DNA of 64,000 nt, from positions 62,001 to 126,000 of the forward strand of contig JAFGNU010000040.1 of the NCBI GenBank assembly GCA_016926875.1, written 5' to 3'. Origin of the DNA: Anaerolineae bacterium (GTDB taxonomy: Bacteria; Chloroflexota; Anaerolineae; Aggregatilineales; Aggregatilineaceae). A program made the position numbers and the translations under genes. The notes beneath the pieces were generated by a model. The model saw only the letters and a program-made list of their open reading frames with translations. It was not told where the DNA came from and ran no database searches. Shown here one piece after another: positions 1 through 8,925 of the stretch; within the stretch, counting starts at the first letter, position 1, and every line of letters begins with the position of its first letter.

Positions 1-2
1 CG

Positions 3-578
3 TTGTTCAGGATTACCGAACTGCTCGACCGGCAGGCAAGCGGCTACCTGTCCACCATTCACGGCGATCTGCATCTGGGCAATATCCTGGTGGGACCGCG
101 CGGCGATGCGTGGCTGATCGACTTTGGGTGGACGCGAGAAGGGCACACACTGTTTGACTGGGCGCTGTTGGAGGCGAGCCTGCTGTTTGAAGTGGTGGCG
201 CATCTTGCCCCACCAGGCTGGGAAGGCGTGTGGGGTACGGTGGCGCTGCTGGATTCAATCAACCGGGGCGAAGACCGGGTGCTTCGTGAGCGGCACCAGG
301 TCGCGCGTATGCTGACCATCATCCCGACGATCCGCGACGTCGTCCGCGAGTGCCTGGGGGTGCCGGAGCGCTGGGACGAGTACTATATTGCGCTGGCGCT
401 GCTGTCCTTGCGCCTGATGAGTTGGCAGTCCGAAGGGGTCGATGCGCGGCGGTTAGCATTTTTGGTGTCGGCGCTGTCGATTGCGGCGGCCCAGTCACCC
501 CCGCAGACCGGCGGCGACAAGCCCTGGACAGATGTCACAACCGATCTGGATCAAACCGAACTGCGCGTTGATGACTGA
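3..578 (+). CDS. Kinase-fold phosphotransferase-like protein (5' end outside window)
   Basis: The reading frame is open to the left edge, so only the C-terminal ~190 residues are seen. It carries the catalytic loop of aminoglycoside-phosphotransferase-like kinases (HGDLHLGNILV, the Brenner motif) about 20 residues in. This is followed by the Mg-binding segment LIDFGWT and then an all-helical C-lobe. The stretch after the DFG-equivalent (GHTLFDWALLEASL) resembles APH-fold domains attached to signalling or conflict ATPases more than true antibiotic kinases, but this is recall of a pattern and not a search result. The tail after about residue 165 is polar and probably disordered. Substrate unknown; the kinase fold is well supported, the specific role is not. 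Confidence 0.75.
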   Translation: MFRITELLDRQASGYLSTIHGDLHLGNILVGPRGDAWLIDFGWTREGHTLFDWALLEASLLFEVVAHLAPPGWEGVWGTVALLDSINRGEDRVLRERHQVARMLTIIPTIRDVVRECLGVPERWDEYYIALALLSLRLMSWQSEGVDARRLAFLVSALSIAAAQSPPQTGGDKPWTDVTTDLDQTELRVDD

Positions 579-595
579 ACACGCCGGTAAGGTGA

Positions 596-1159
596 TCACG
601 ATTCGCAGTCGAATGGCTCGGTGAGCACGTCTCCCGCTGTGCTGATGTCCACCAACCAGCAGGGGGTATCGGGCGTGTAATTCCCATTTGGCAGCTCAAG
701 TGTGATCTCGACGTCCTCAAAGGCGGGATCGGTGTTGGCGAAGAAGTAGCGCGCGCTGCCGCCGGTTTGTTCGATGGTCAGCGCATATTCGCGGTCAAAC
801 CGGTCTGAATCCAGCGCATGCCCCAGAACGGTTGCGCGGCGGTACGATTCGACCAGTTCTAGGCTGGCGGGGCCAACCAGGACGACCCGGCCATTGTTGA
901 AAAACGTGACGGTGAGCGTGCTGCCGGGTAAAGCGGACAGGCTGTTGCCCGGTTTGAGCAGGTGTTCGCGCTGGTTGGCGTCCAGCGTGACAGCAGGTTC
1001 TTGCTCATGCGCGTAGTATTCGACCACGCCTGTAACGTTTTTAATCGTCCCTGTTTGCTCAACGTCGAACGGGACCAGCAGCGAGGCAATCAGCGCCAGC
1101 CCGGTTAAGATCAGAATGGCGATCAGGCTCAAAAAGATGTTGCGACTGGTGCGATCCAT
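596..1159 (-). CDS. Membrane-anchored FecR-like domain protein
   Basis: 187 residues. I start it at the ATG at 1159 because a GGAGGG ribosome site lies just upstream and the first residues are MDRTSRN followed by one hydrophobic segment (about residues 8-28). The outside part has the FecR-type pattern of short beta strands: a 'LKPGNSLSALPGS' step, a 'FFNNGRVVLVGPASLEL' step, then a C-terminal tail with two cysteines. FecR-like domains in Gram-positive-like and Chloroflexota genomes are often lone envelope proteins without a FecI sigma factor; none is adjacent here. It lies downstream of the L,D-transpeptidase but behind that gene's terminator, so it probably has its own promoter. Function beyond an envelope role is unknown. 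Confidence 0.6.
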   Translation of the reverse strand: MDRTSRNIFLSLIAILILTGLALIASLLVPFDVEQTGTIKNVTGVVEYYAHEQEPAVTLDANQREHLLKPGNSLSALPGSTLTVTFFNNGRVVLVGPASLELVESYRRATVLGHALDSDRFDREYALTIEQTGGSARYFFANTDPAFEDVEITLELPNGNYTPDTPCWLVDISTAGDVLTEPFDCES

Positions 1160-1212
1160 GCGCTGCCCTCCGCGTGTGGTGGCTTTTGGCTCATAATAAA
1201 TCAACTTGGCCG

Positions 1213-1243
1213 GAAAAGAAAAGCGGAGCATGGGTAGCTCCGC
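1213..1243 (-). terminator. Intrinsic terminator after the L,D-transpeptidase gene
   Basis: Perfect 7-bp stem GCGGAGC/GCTCCGC (1223-1229 with 1237-1243) and a 7-nt loop. Read on the minus strand it is followed by TTTTCTTTTC. The plus side also has TTTTT two bases beyond the stem, so it could act in both directions. Confidence 0.75.
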
Positions 1244-1268
1244 CGTTTTTGCTGTGATGTGATGCCGC

Positions 1269-2432
1269 CTAACGCCGTGCCCAGCCTGGCAGGTCAGACC
1301 GGTATTTTCCGCTGCTGTAGACATACACCCAGGCATTCTGGTAGGGTTCAGGACTGGTCCATTCGAACAGCCACCACGCATCCATGATCGCTAGGTTGAC
1401 GCAGCCGTGACTCTGGCGGTAGCCGAAACGGTCGTGCCAGTAGGTGCCGTGCAAGGAGATTTCACCGTCGAAATACATGACGTAGGGCACTTCTTCGATG
1501 AAATAGAAATCGATGCCTCCTTCGGCGCCGCTCATGCGGATGGCTTCGTGACGCTCATAGATCTGGAACAGGCCTTCTTGCGTGCTCCACTGCGGCAAGC
1601 CGGATGAAATCAGCGTGGCAAATACCATTTTGTCACCTTCGTAGGCGACCGCCGTCTGTTCGTAGAGATCAACTGCGACCCAGTGATCATCAGGACCGAT
1701 CTCTGCCGGACGCTGCATGGGTTGGACTTTAGCAACCCGAATCTGCTGAATCCACTGGTTCGGGCCGACGAGATACCATTCCCAGCCGTCCACGTATTCG
1801 ACGCCGTAAATGTTCATGAGGGTGTAGCGGTCGATCATCGCGGCGCTTTTGTCCTGCGGGCCGCCGGGGTAGCGGCTGGGGTAAGCTTCGGCCAGCATCC
1901 AGGCAAAGGGGCGTTTGGGCTGTGAGTTGATCTCAACGCCGGAAAACTCGGAAACATCCGCCCATGTGATATGATCTTCAGTGACCCACTGGCCGTAGTT
2001 GATCTGGACATACCCTTCCTGGGAACTGACGGCAGTTACATAGTTGTACCCGGCGTCTAGCTCGCCAATGGGGTTGCCGTTCGGCGCGTCGTAGATGATG
2101 ACATGCCCGACCATGCGGCGGTACGCGCGGGTCCAGACCACGTCTTCCTGGTAGGGAACCTGTTCAACGTCCGGTGCAGGCTGGCGTTTCATTTGGGCTT
2201 CGGCGGCGCGCATTTCAATCGCGCTCAGACCGGTATCTTGCATACAATCGTCGGGAATAACGGGCGTTTGACCCGCCGGTGTGGCCGCGATAGCGGCTGC
2301 GATCAAGTTGGCGCACTGCTCGTCGCGCTCATCACCGGGGAAGGCAAACGCGGGAGAAACGCTTAGGAAGTAAAGCGCGATCAAACTGACTGCAATAAAA
2401 AAATGCAACGATGTTTTACGGAATCCAATCAT
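1269..2432 (-). CDS. Secreted L,D-transpeptidase (YkuD domain)
   Basis: 387 residues, started at the ATG at 2432, which has GGAGAGG eight bases upstream and opens a clean signal peptide ending near 'SPAFA'. An upstream in-frame start would spoil that leader. The middle (about residues 130-190) looks like an SH3-type wall-binding module. The C-terminal YkuD domain holds the catalytic signature HGTYWH...SHGCVNL with the nucleophilic cysteine in SHGC. The family forms 3-3 peptidoglycan crosslinks or attaches proteins to peptidoglycan. It has its own promoter (2467-2495) and terminator (1213-1243), so it is a single-gene unit. Confidence 0.92.
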   Translation of the reverse strand: MIGFRKTSLHFFIAVSLIALYFLSVSPAFAFPGDERDEQCANLIAAAIAATPAGQTPVIPDDCMQDTGLSAIEMRAAEAQMKRQPAPDVEQVPYQEDVVWTRAYRRMVGHVIIYDAPNGNPIGELDAGYNYVTAVSSQEGYVQINYGQWVTEDHITWADVSEFSGVEINSQPKRPFAWMLAEAYPSRYPGGPQDKSAAMIDRYTLMNIYGVEYVDGWEWYLVGPNQWIQQIRVAKVQPMQRPAEIGPDDHWVAVDLYEQTAVAYEGDKMVFATLISSGLPQWSTQEGLFQIYERHEAIRMSGAEGGIDFYFIEEVPYVMYFDGEISLHGTYWHDRFGYRQSHGCVNLAIMDAWWLFEWTSPEPYQNAWVYVYSSGKYRSDLPGWARR

Positions 2433-2466
2433 CGCTATTACCTCTCCTATCGAGATTTCTTTGTAG

Positions 2467-2495
2467 AGCATAGCAATGAAACGGGGCGTGGTCAA
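2467..2495 (-). promoter_or_regulatory. Promoter of the L,D-transpeptidase gene
   Basis: Minus-strand TTGACC (2490-2495), 17-bp spacer, TATGCT (2467-2472), preceded by TGC as in an extended -10. It sits about 35 bp upstream of the chosen ATG. A near twin precedes the lytic transglycosylase gene (52925-52953). Confidence 0.6.
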
Positions 2496-2533
2496 CACTC
2501 GTATTCGTATATAAGCTGAACGCAGCCCAAGCG

Positions 2534-2565
2534 TTGGGTTAGAGTGAGGATCGAGACCGTATAAT
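2534..2565 (+). promoter_or_regulatory. Candidate promoter of the ABC-FtsX operon
   Basis: Perfect -10 TATAAT at 2560-2565. The best -35 candidate, TTGGGT at 2534-2539, is 20 bp away, longer than ideal. It lies about 80 bp upstream of the ATPase start. Confidence 0.4.
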
Positions 2566-2648
2566 GTGTAGTTGAGGCGGAGAGCAAACGTCTGGTTTTC
2601 TGGATTGTGCGGGGCTGCACGGAGTCAAGGATAAGTGGCAGGAGCCTG

Positions 2649-3356
2649 ATGAACTCAAACAATGACCGGCGCGTGATTCTACGCGCAACGAACCTGACAA
2701 AAGACCTGCCGCTGGGCAAGGTTGTGGTACACGCGGTGCGTGGTGTTGACCTGACGATCTTCGAAAACGAGATGGTGGGCATCGTCGGCCCGTCGGGGAG
2801 CGGTAAAAGCACGCTGCTGGGGCTGATCGGCGGGCTGGACGTGCCGACCGAAGGCCGGATCGAGATCGACGGCGTGGATGTCACAAACATGAGCGAGGGT
2901 AAGCTGACCGAGGTTCGCAACCAGAAGATCGGCTTTGTATTCCAGTTCTTTAACCTGGTGCCGACTCTGACCGCCCTCGAAAACGTCGCGCTGCCGATCC
3001 AGTTTGCCCAGCGACCCAAGTTTGATCCTGAACAGCGGGCGCGTGACCTGCTGGATATGCTTGGCCTGGCCAACCGGTTGAATCACCGCCCGATGGAGCT
3101 TTCGGGGGGGCAGCAGCAGCGCGTTGCTATTGCCCGCGCGCTGGCTAATAATCCGCCATTGCTGCTGGCGGACGAGCCAACCGGCAACCTGGACTCCGAG
3201 GCGTCGGTGGTGGTGCTCGATGCGCTGCGGGATGTCTGGCGCGAAACCGGTACAACGGTGGTGCTGGTCACCCATGATCACGAACTGGCGAGCCAGATGG
3301 GCCGCGTGCTGCACCTGATCGACGGGCGTATCATTGACAAAGAAGTGTCCGTATGA
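2649..3356 (+). CDS. ABC transporter ATP-binding protein, LolD/MacB type
   Basis: 235 residues from the ATG at 2649 (GGAG four bases upstream; the frame also has a GTG at 2607 but that would add an unlikely leader). Walker A is GPSGSGKST, the signature is LSGGQQQR, Walker B is LLLADEPTGNLD and the switch histidine is in VTHDHELA. The EPTGNLDSE sequence after Walker B is characteristic of the MacB/LolD/FtsE group, which work as mechanotransmitters with FtsX-like permeases and not as channel importers. The stop overlaps the start of the permease gene (ATGA), so the two are translationally coupled. Confidence 0.92.
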   Translation: MNSNNDRRVILRATNLTKDLPLGKVVVHAVRGVDLTIFENEMVGIVGPSGSGKSTLLGLIGGLDVPTEGRIEIDGVDVTNMSEGKLTEVRNQKIGFVFQFFNLVPTLTALENVALPIQFAQRPKFDPEQRARDLLDMLGLANRLNHRPMELSGGQQQRVAIARALANNPPLLLADEPTGNLDSEASVVVLDALRDVWRETGTTVVLVTHDHELASQMGRVLHLIDGRIIDKEVSV

Positions 3357-6300
3357 AACTGCTGCGGTTTTTCATCCGGCATTCACTGCGCGATCTATGG
3401 CGCAACCGTTCGCGGACGATGTTCGCGCTGATCTGCGTGGCGACCGGTGTAACGGCGGTGGTGGCGCTGCGCTCGCTGGCGTTCATGGTGGGCGATGAAC
3501 TGACGACCGACCTGGCCGAGATGAATCACGGCGATATCCGCCTGTTCGCCAACCGGCGCGCCGAGGAAATCGTCGAAGTATCGGCAATGGGCAACCCGCT
3601 GTTCACGCGAGAAGGCGAGCAGGCGCTGCGCGCGTGGGCGGACGTGGAAGGCGTCGAAATTTCGGCGGCGCGGATGGAAGGCGTGTACCCGGTCAAGCGT
3701 ATCGTCCAGGGCAAACCGGAGACGCCGAAATTAGTATCCACGTTTTTTATCGAACCCGAACATTACCCGTTCTACAGCACGATTGTGCTGCAAGACCCCG
3801 CCGGGGTGCCGCTGTCGAAGGCGTTCCCTGACCAGGGCGGCGAAGCAGGCGCGGTTGGGGCGTGGGTGCTGCCCCGGCTGGCAGCGGCAGGCGCGCTGAT
3901 CGGGACGTCGCCGTATGCGCTGACCGGGGCCGGGTGGAACCTGTACCCGGCGTACTTGATGGCTCACCCCCGCCACGTTGTGATCTCAAGCGACCTGACG
4001 CGCCGGTCCGGGTTAGGGCTGCGCATCGGGGACGTGGTGCGCTTGGGCGCGGCGGATACGCTGTACGTGGTAAGTGGGGTGGTGCCGTCCGATGCCGAGT
4101 CGGTACTGTCCAACCCGCAGACGATGCTGCTGGATTATATCTACGTGCCGTACAGCGACCTGCCGTTGATGGGCCAGCAAGCTGTACCGGACGAAGTATT
4201 CATCAAGGTGCCGTTGGGCCGGGATATTGGGGAAGTCGAGACGAGCCTGATCGAATACCTGGATGCGAGATTCAAACCGGCAAAAGAGAGCTTTGAGGAG
4301 ACGCTGGGGCGAACTTCCGTGCCGGAGCTTGAAGAGGAGAACGCCGAAGTCGCCGAGGTGATCGACAAGATGATCCTGGTGATGGGGCTGTCGTCGCTGC
4401 TGATCGGCGGTATCGGCATCGTCAACACCATGCTGGTTGTGGTCAGCCGCCGGACGCTGGAGATCGCCGTGCTGAAGACGCTCGGCCTGAAGGGCAGCCG
4501 CATCACCGGCTTGTTCCTGATCGAAGCCGCGTTGATGGGCCTGCTGGGCAGTGTGCTCGGCGTGGTGGCGGGCGTGATCGTCAGCTACTTGATTCGCGGC
4601 GTGGGCGAAGAGGCCTTCCAGATAGCGCTGGTGTGGCGCCTGTACCCGGAGGCGATGTTCAGCGGGCTGCTGCTGGGCATGGTGATGACCGTGCTGTTTG
4701 GCTTCCTGCCAACGCTGATCGCTGGGCAGGTGCGGCCCGCTATCGTGCTGCGTCCCAACGAAGCGCAAATGCCCGCCGCCGGACTGCTGCAAACACTGCT
4801 GACGCTGGTAGTGATGATCGTGGCGCTGGGATTGATGGTCGATACGATCACAGAGGGCATGATCAGCATCAGTCCGGTGTACATGATCGCAGGCGGCGGG
4901 GTGCTGGTCGGGCTGTTTGCAGGCGTGATTATTGCCAATACGGGCCTTGCAGAGCCGATCCCCGATTACTACCTGTTCCGGTTGCCGCGCCGGTTCGAAC
5001 GCCTGGAAGACCGGATCACGGGGGCTGCGGGGATAATAGCGGCATGGTGGCCGGGCAGACGCGAAGCGCTCACGCGGCGTGAGCGCGGGCGGCGGGCGGT
5101 GACGGGCACCCTGCGCGGGCTGCGGCAGCTTGCGCTGCTGTATGGTGCGCTGGCGATTGGCGCGCTGCTGGCATCGGGTGTGATCCTGATCCTGAGCGAA
5201 TTGTGGGTGCGGGTTAGCATCGGGGATGTCAAACCGGCGAACGACGTTGTGAATGCGCTGCGTGATGGTGATTGGCGTTGGGCCGGGTTCTGGCTGCTGC
5301 TCACATTGCTGATCGGCGGCGCGATCCGGTGGTGGGCGCGGGCATTTGCGGGCGTGATCGCCATGGGATCACTCGGCACCAGCCTTGGCGGGGGAATTGG
5401 GCTGCTGGCAGGCATTCTGCTGCGCACACCGCTCAAAGATACCGGGGTGTGGGATTTCCTGGCGGAGATGTCTACCGGCGTGGTGCTGGTAGAGGGCGCG
5501 CTGGCGCTGCTGGGGACGGTGTATGTCGGCTACTGGCTGCTGATCTGGCTGATCGGCAAGATACCGCGCTGGCTGCTAATGGGCATCGTCGGGTTGGTGC
5601 TGGTGTTTGTGGCCGGGGGGGCGGCGGTGGCCGTCTCGATGGTGGGCACCGGGGCGCTGGTCGGCCTGGTTGTGCTGGCCGGGTTGGCCTGGATGGGGAT
5701 GCAGCTTCGCATCTGGGAGCGGCTGGCTTCTACCGAGCGTCTCCCTGTCAATGGGCAAAGGCGCCTGAACGGCATGACGGAAGCGGCTCGGACGACGGCG
5801 CACGGCGCGTCGGTCGTGATGATGAGCGTAGCAGCGGTAGGCATCGGACTGCTGCTGGTGCAAAAACTGGAACCGGACTATCGTTGGGGCGCGGCGCTTG
5901 TCGGTCTGATCGCGTTTATCGGGCTGTGGCGCTACCTGGCTCGCCGGTACAGCGTGGATGCGCGGCTGGTGCTGCGCGAAATGGGCGGACGGCGCAACCG
6001 GGTGGCTTCGACGCTGCTGGGGTTGAGCGTGGGGATCGCCGGACTCAGCCTGGTGACGCTGACAACCGGTGCAGTCAGCCACCTGTTGAGCTTTCAACTG
6101 GAAGAACGTGTTGAGGGTAATCTGCTGATCCTGACCCAGCTTACAGACCAGGAAAGCGCGGTCCAGGCCGTGCTGAACGAGGCGGACGGCGTGGAGCACT
6201 ACTCGCAGTTCACCATGTACCGCAGCGTGTTGATGGAGATCAACGGCGAACAGGTCGAGCCGCGTCCATTCGAGGGGTTCGGCGCGGAAGATGACGAGGG

Positions 6301-7198
6301 CGGTGAAGCGCGTGAGAATATCGACCTCTTGGAAACTGAGGTTGGCATTGTGATGATGCTCTCGGAGCGCGCCAACCTGGATGATCTGCCGGAATACCGC
6401 ATGGTGTCCGGTCAGCAGTTGCGCCCGGAAGACGCCGGACAGCATGTTATCATGCTGCGTGAATCGTATTACACGCGCGAATACGACATCACGACCGGGG
6501 ACCGGCTGATGTACCGCTTTGATAACGGCGCGGGCGAAGCCGACGACGTGCTGCTGATCCTGACGGTCAAGGGGATCGTGGCTCTCAACTCGGAGCAGAC
6601 CGGGTTTGGCGACCAGTTTGTCGTGCCGCCGGATACGCTGCCAGGGACCATCAAGCCGTTTAGCGTTGTCGCGATTGCGCAGGTAGACGAGAGCGACGAC
6701 GCCTACATGGACGATGTGCTGATCGCGCTCTCGGAACTGCCGGGCGTGTATCCGCTCGAACTCAGCGACCTGACAAAGCTGCTGGAAAGCCTGCTCAACC
6801 AGTTGAAATCGATCCCGACATTGGTCGCCTGGCTGGCACTGGTGGCCGGAACGGCGATTATTGCCAACACGGTCGCGCTGGCCACCCAGGAGCGCAGGCG
6901 GCAGATCGGCGTGATGAAGGCGGTCGGTCTGAAGGGCTGGCGCGTGCTGGGCCTGCTGGTGATCGAGAACGGGTTGATCGGCTTGATCGCCGGACTGATC
7001 GGGGCGGGGATCGGGCTGCTGATCACGATTATCATGGTTTTCACCACAGAAACACCGGATCAGCTCAAGGAGATGCTGGACTTTGGCACCATCGGTTGGC
7101 TGCTGCTGATCTCAATCGGCGTGGCTGTGGGGGCGGCGATGCTGTCGGCCTGGAGCGCTGCCGCCGAAAAACCGATGAACGTGCTGCGCTACGAGTAG
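3353..7198 (+). CDS. Large double FtsX-domain ABC permease
   Basis: 1281 residues, about three times a normal MacB-type permease. The first half has an N-terminal membrane helix (about 20-45), an extracytoplasmic domain and an FtsX three-helix unit (about 340-460, with the typical 'LEIAVLKTLGLKGSRI' coupling loop). A middle section of roughly ten more hydrophobic helices (about 475-870) follows. The second half repeats the plan: helix near 890-915, extracytoplasmic domain, and a second FtsX unit (about 1150-1275) with 'RRQIGVMKAVGLKGWRV'. So one chain supplies both half-permeases. The overlapping ATPase gene is its evident partner. Likely roles for such MacB-family machines are lipoprotein or lipid release, peptide export or envelope signalling; the substrate cannot be told. 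Confidence 0.88.
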   Translation: MKLLRFFIRHSLRDLWRNRSRTMFALICVATGVTAVVALRSLAFMVGDELTTDLAEMNHGDIRLFANRRAEEIVEVSAMGNPLFTREGEQALRAWADVEGVEISAARMEGVYPVKRIVQGKPETPKLVSTFFIEPEHYPFYSTIVLQDPAGVPLSKAFPDQGGEAGAVGAWVLPRLAAAGALIGTSPYALTGAGWNLYPAYLMAHPRHVVISSDLTRRSGLGLRIGDVVRLGAADTLYVVSGVVPSDAESVLSNPQTMLLDYIYVPYSDLPLMGQQAVPDEVFIKVPLGRDIGEVETSLIEYLDARFKPAKESFEETLGRTSVPELEEENAEVAEVIDKMILVMGLSSLLIGGIGIVNTMLVVVSRRTLEIAVLKTLGLKGSRITGLFLIEAALMGLLGSVLGVVAGVIVSYLIRGVGEEAFQIALVWRLYPEAMFSGLLLGMVMTVLFGFLPTLIAGQVRPAIVLRPNEAQMPAAGLLQTLLTLVVMIVALGLMVDTITEGMISISPVYMIAGGGVLVGLFAGVIIANTGLAEPIPDYYLFRLPRRFERLEDRITGAAGIIAAWWPGRREALTRRERGRRAVTGTLRGLRQLALLYGALAIGALLASGVILILSELWVRVSIGDVKPANDVVNALRDGDWRWAGFWLLLTLLIGGAIRWWARAFAGVIAMGSLGTSLGGGIGLLAGILLRTPLKDTGVWDFLAEMSTGVVLVEGALALLGTVYVGYWLLIWLIGKIPRWLLMGIVGLVLVFVAGGAAVAVSMVGTGALVGLVVLAGLAWMGMQLRIWERLASTERLPVNGQRRLNGMTEAARTTAHGASVVMMSVAAVGIGLLLVQKLEPDYRWGAALVGLIAFIGLWRYLARRYSVDARLVLREMGGRRNRVASTLLGLSVGIAGLSLVTLTTGAVSHLLSFQLEERVEGNLLILTQLTDQESAVQAVLNEADGVEHYSQFTMYRSVLMEINGEQVEPRPFEGFGAEDDEGGEARENIDLLETEVGIVMMLSERANLDDLPEYRMVSGQQLRPEDAGQHVIMLRESYYTREYDITTGDRLMYRFDNGAGEADDVLLILTVKGIVALNSEQTGFGDQFVVPPDTLPGTIKPFSVVAIAQVDESDDAYMDDVLIALSELPGVYPLELSDLTKLLESLLNQLKSIPTLVAWLALVAGTAIIANTVALATQERRRQIGVMKAVGLKGWRVLGLLVIENGLIGLIAGLIGAGIGLLITIIMVFTTETPDQLKEMLDFGTIGWLLLISIGVAVGAAMLSAWSAAAEKPMNVLRYE

Positions 7199-7230
7199 GC
7201 AGCACAGCCCCACCTGAAGGTTGAACTATT

Positions 7231-7262
7231 GAGGGGATGAACACCGGTTCACCCCCTCTTTT
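7231..7262 (+). terminator. Intrinsic terminator after the FtsX permease
   Basis: 12-bp stem GAGGGGATGAAC/GTTCACCCCCTC with one A-C mismatch and a 4-nt loop ACCG, followed by TTTT at 7259-7262. It lies between two convergent genes. Confidence 0.8.
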
Positions 7263-7268
7263 GATCGG

Positions 7269-8810
7269 CTAGTCTACAACCGGGATTGCCGCTTCGATGC
7301 CGCGCAGAATGATCACGTTGTAGGGAATCCAGACGGCGCCCAGCGGGGTCTGGAGCAGCGCCCACTCGTAATTGGCCGTGCGCCCGATGATGGTGTAGGT
7401 GCCGGGCGGCAGCGTGGACTGCTGCGAGACGGCGCTGGGCTGGCTGTAAACGGTCCGGTCGATGCAGGTGACGGCGACCGGCAACTCGATCTGCCCGGTC
7501 GGCTCCGTGACGTTTGGCACCGCCGACCAGGTGCCCCGGAAGATGATGTACATGATCCGCACCCAGCCGGTGCCAAAGCTGCCGGTTACACGCAGCCAGG
7601 GCAGCGTGGGGTGCTTGCCGTTCACACGCAGCGAATCGCCACCCGACGCTGCGCCGATGGCCTGGTATTCCACGCCGGGGCCGCTGCGGATATTCAGGTA
7701 ATGCGTGTTGACGATGGCGATGTTGACGATGGGTGCAGGGGTGACAACAACCGTTGGGATGTCGGTCATGCTGCCCTGGAGCGTGACCCCGCTGAAGTTG
7801 ATCCAGCCAACATAGCCCGGCGTTGTGATCTGGAGCCACAATCCATCCATCGAACGGCCAATCACGCCGCCTTGAGCGCCCAGGCGAATATCCCACATGG
7901 GCGGGCTGGCGAAGGTGGCTTCGTTGTAGGCAACCTTTCGCTCAGCTTCGATGATCACCGTAGCGAAGGCTGCGCCGGTCGGGCCTGGACCGGGGAAGGT
8001 GGCATTGGACGTGACGCGGATGTTACTCGCCGCACCGGCCAGGCTGACATTACTGACCGGAATCCAGCCGATGCCAAAGGTGCTGGCGACCTGCCACCAC
8101 GTATTGTCAGCCGTGCGCCCGCCTGCCGGGAGCGCTGTGCCTGCCGCCAGGGTGCCGATCATGTCTCCGCCGCCCGGCTCGGTCACAACAGGCGTATTGG
8201 TGTTAACGCGCACGGTCGGTCCATCAAAGGATGGTCCTGGATCGCCGACGCGGGGCACGCTTGAAGCATCCCCCCGGAGGGCCACCTGGCCAGCTTTGAC
8301 AAAACCGGGTCCCATGCTGGTATCAACCTGCCACCAGTTGCCATCGTTGGACAGCCCCAGGATGTACATGATCGTACCGGTGGGGGCGATGCCGACGATG
8401 AACGAGTCCTCATTTGGATTGCGGTACACGGTCACCGGGTAGCCATCCACGATCACATACGGCGCTTCGAGGGTGCCCGCCGGTTCGCTGACAAAAGGCA
8501 CGGCGCCGATGGAGCCGCGAAAGACGACCACTACGTCGCTGATCCAACCTGTACCAAAGGGCGAGAGAACGCGCCACCACGCGCCGTCAGGGCTGCGCCC
8601 GGTGACGGGTAGCTCTGTGCCACCTGTGACCGATCCCAGGCTGGTCGTGTTGGCTGCCGGACCGCTGCGGATGTTGGCTGTTTCGACGTTGACGACAACG
8701 ACATTATCCCCTTGCGCCAGGGCAGGGGCAGCGGCCCCGGAGAAAAGCGTGAATAGACTGATAGCGACCAGAATCACCAAGCTGGCCGCGCGTGTCGAAA
8801 ATCGGGCCAT
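7269..8810 (-). CDS. Secreted protein with six bacterial SH3 domains
   Basis: 513 residues with a strong ribosome site (AGGAGGGG) five bases before the ATG and a signal peptide ending near 'APALAQ'. The mature part is six SH3b-like modules of about 65-75 residues. The best (first and fifth) contain the classical 'LNIRSGPG' arm and the closing 'GTGWV' strand. The third, fourth and sixth are degenerate and lack RSGP. SH3b domains bind peptidoglycan or mediate protein contacts outside the cell. There is no catalytic domain, so it is probably a wall-associated binding or scaffold protein. A five-module relative lies at 47966-49312. Confidence 0.85.
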   Translation of the reverse strand: MARFSTRAASLVILVAISLFTLFSGAAAPALAQGDNVVVVNVETANIRSGPAANTTSLGSVTGGTELPVTGRSPDGAWWRVLSPFGTGWISDVVVVFRGSIGAVPFVSEPAGTLEAPYVIVDGYPVTVYRNPNEDSFIVGIAPTGTIMYILGLSNDGNWWQVDTSMGPGFVKAGQVALRGDASSVPRVGDPGPSFDGPTVRVNTNTPVVTEPGGGDMIGTLAAGTALPAGGRTADNTWWQVASTFGIGWIPVSNVSLAGAASNIRVTSNATFPGPGPTGAAFATVIIEAERKVAYNEATFASPPMWDIRLGAQGGVIGRSMDGLWLQITTPGYVGWINFSGVTLQGSMTDIPTVVVTPAPIVNIAIVNTHYLNIRSGPGVEYQAIGAASGGDSLRVNGKHPTLPWLRVTGSFGTGWVRIMYIIFRGTWSAVPNVTEPTGQIELPVAVTCIDRTVYSQPSAVSQQSTLPPGTYTIIGRTANYEWALLQTPLGAVWIPYNVIILRGIEAAIPVVD

Positions 8811-8925
8811 GAGTTCCCCTCCTGACTTGTCCCCCGGATGATGCCGGGCTGGATAAACGCGGTATCGATGACTTAAGTATACTCAAAATGTGTGAACGCA
8901 CATGTTGAGCCGGGAGGCATCATGG

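Noticed and set aside
2492-3314. Minus-strand frames of about 190-210 codons
   Set aside because: Antisense to the ABC ATPase with its Walker and signature motifs.
4013-6445. Several minus-strand and alternative-frame open stretches within the permease gene
   Set aside because: His/Gln/Pro-rich or Arg-rich shadows of a leucine/glycine-rich membrane protein; no ribosome sites and no protein families.
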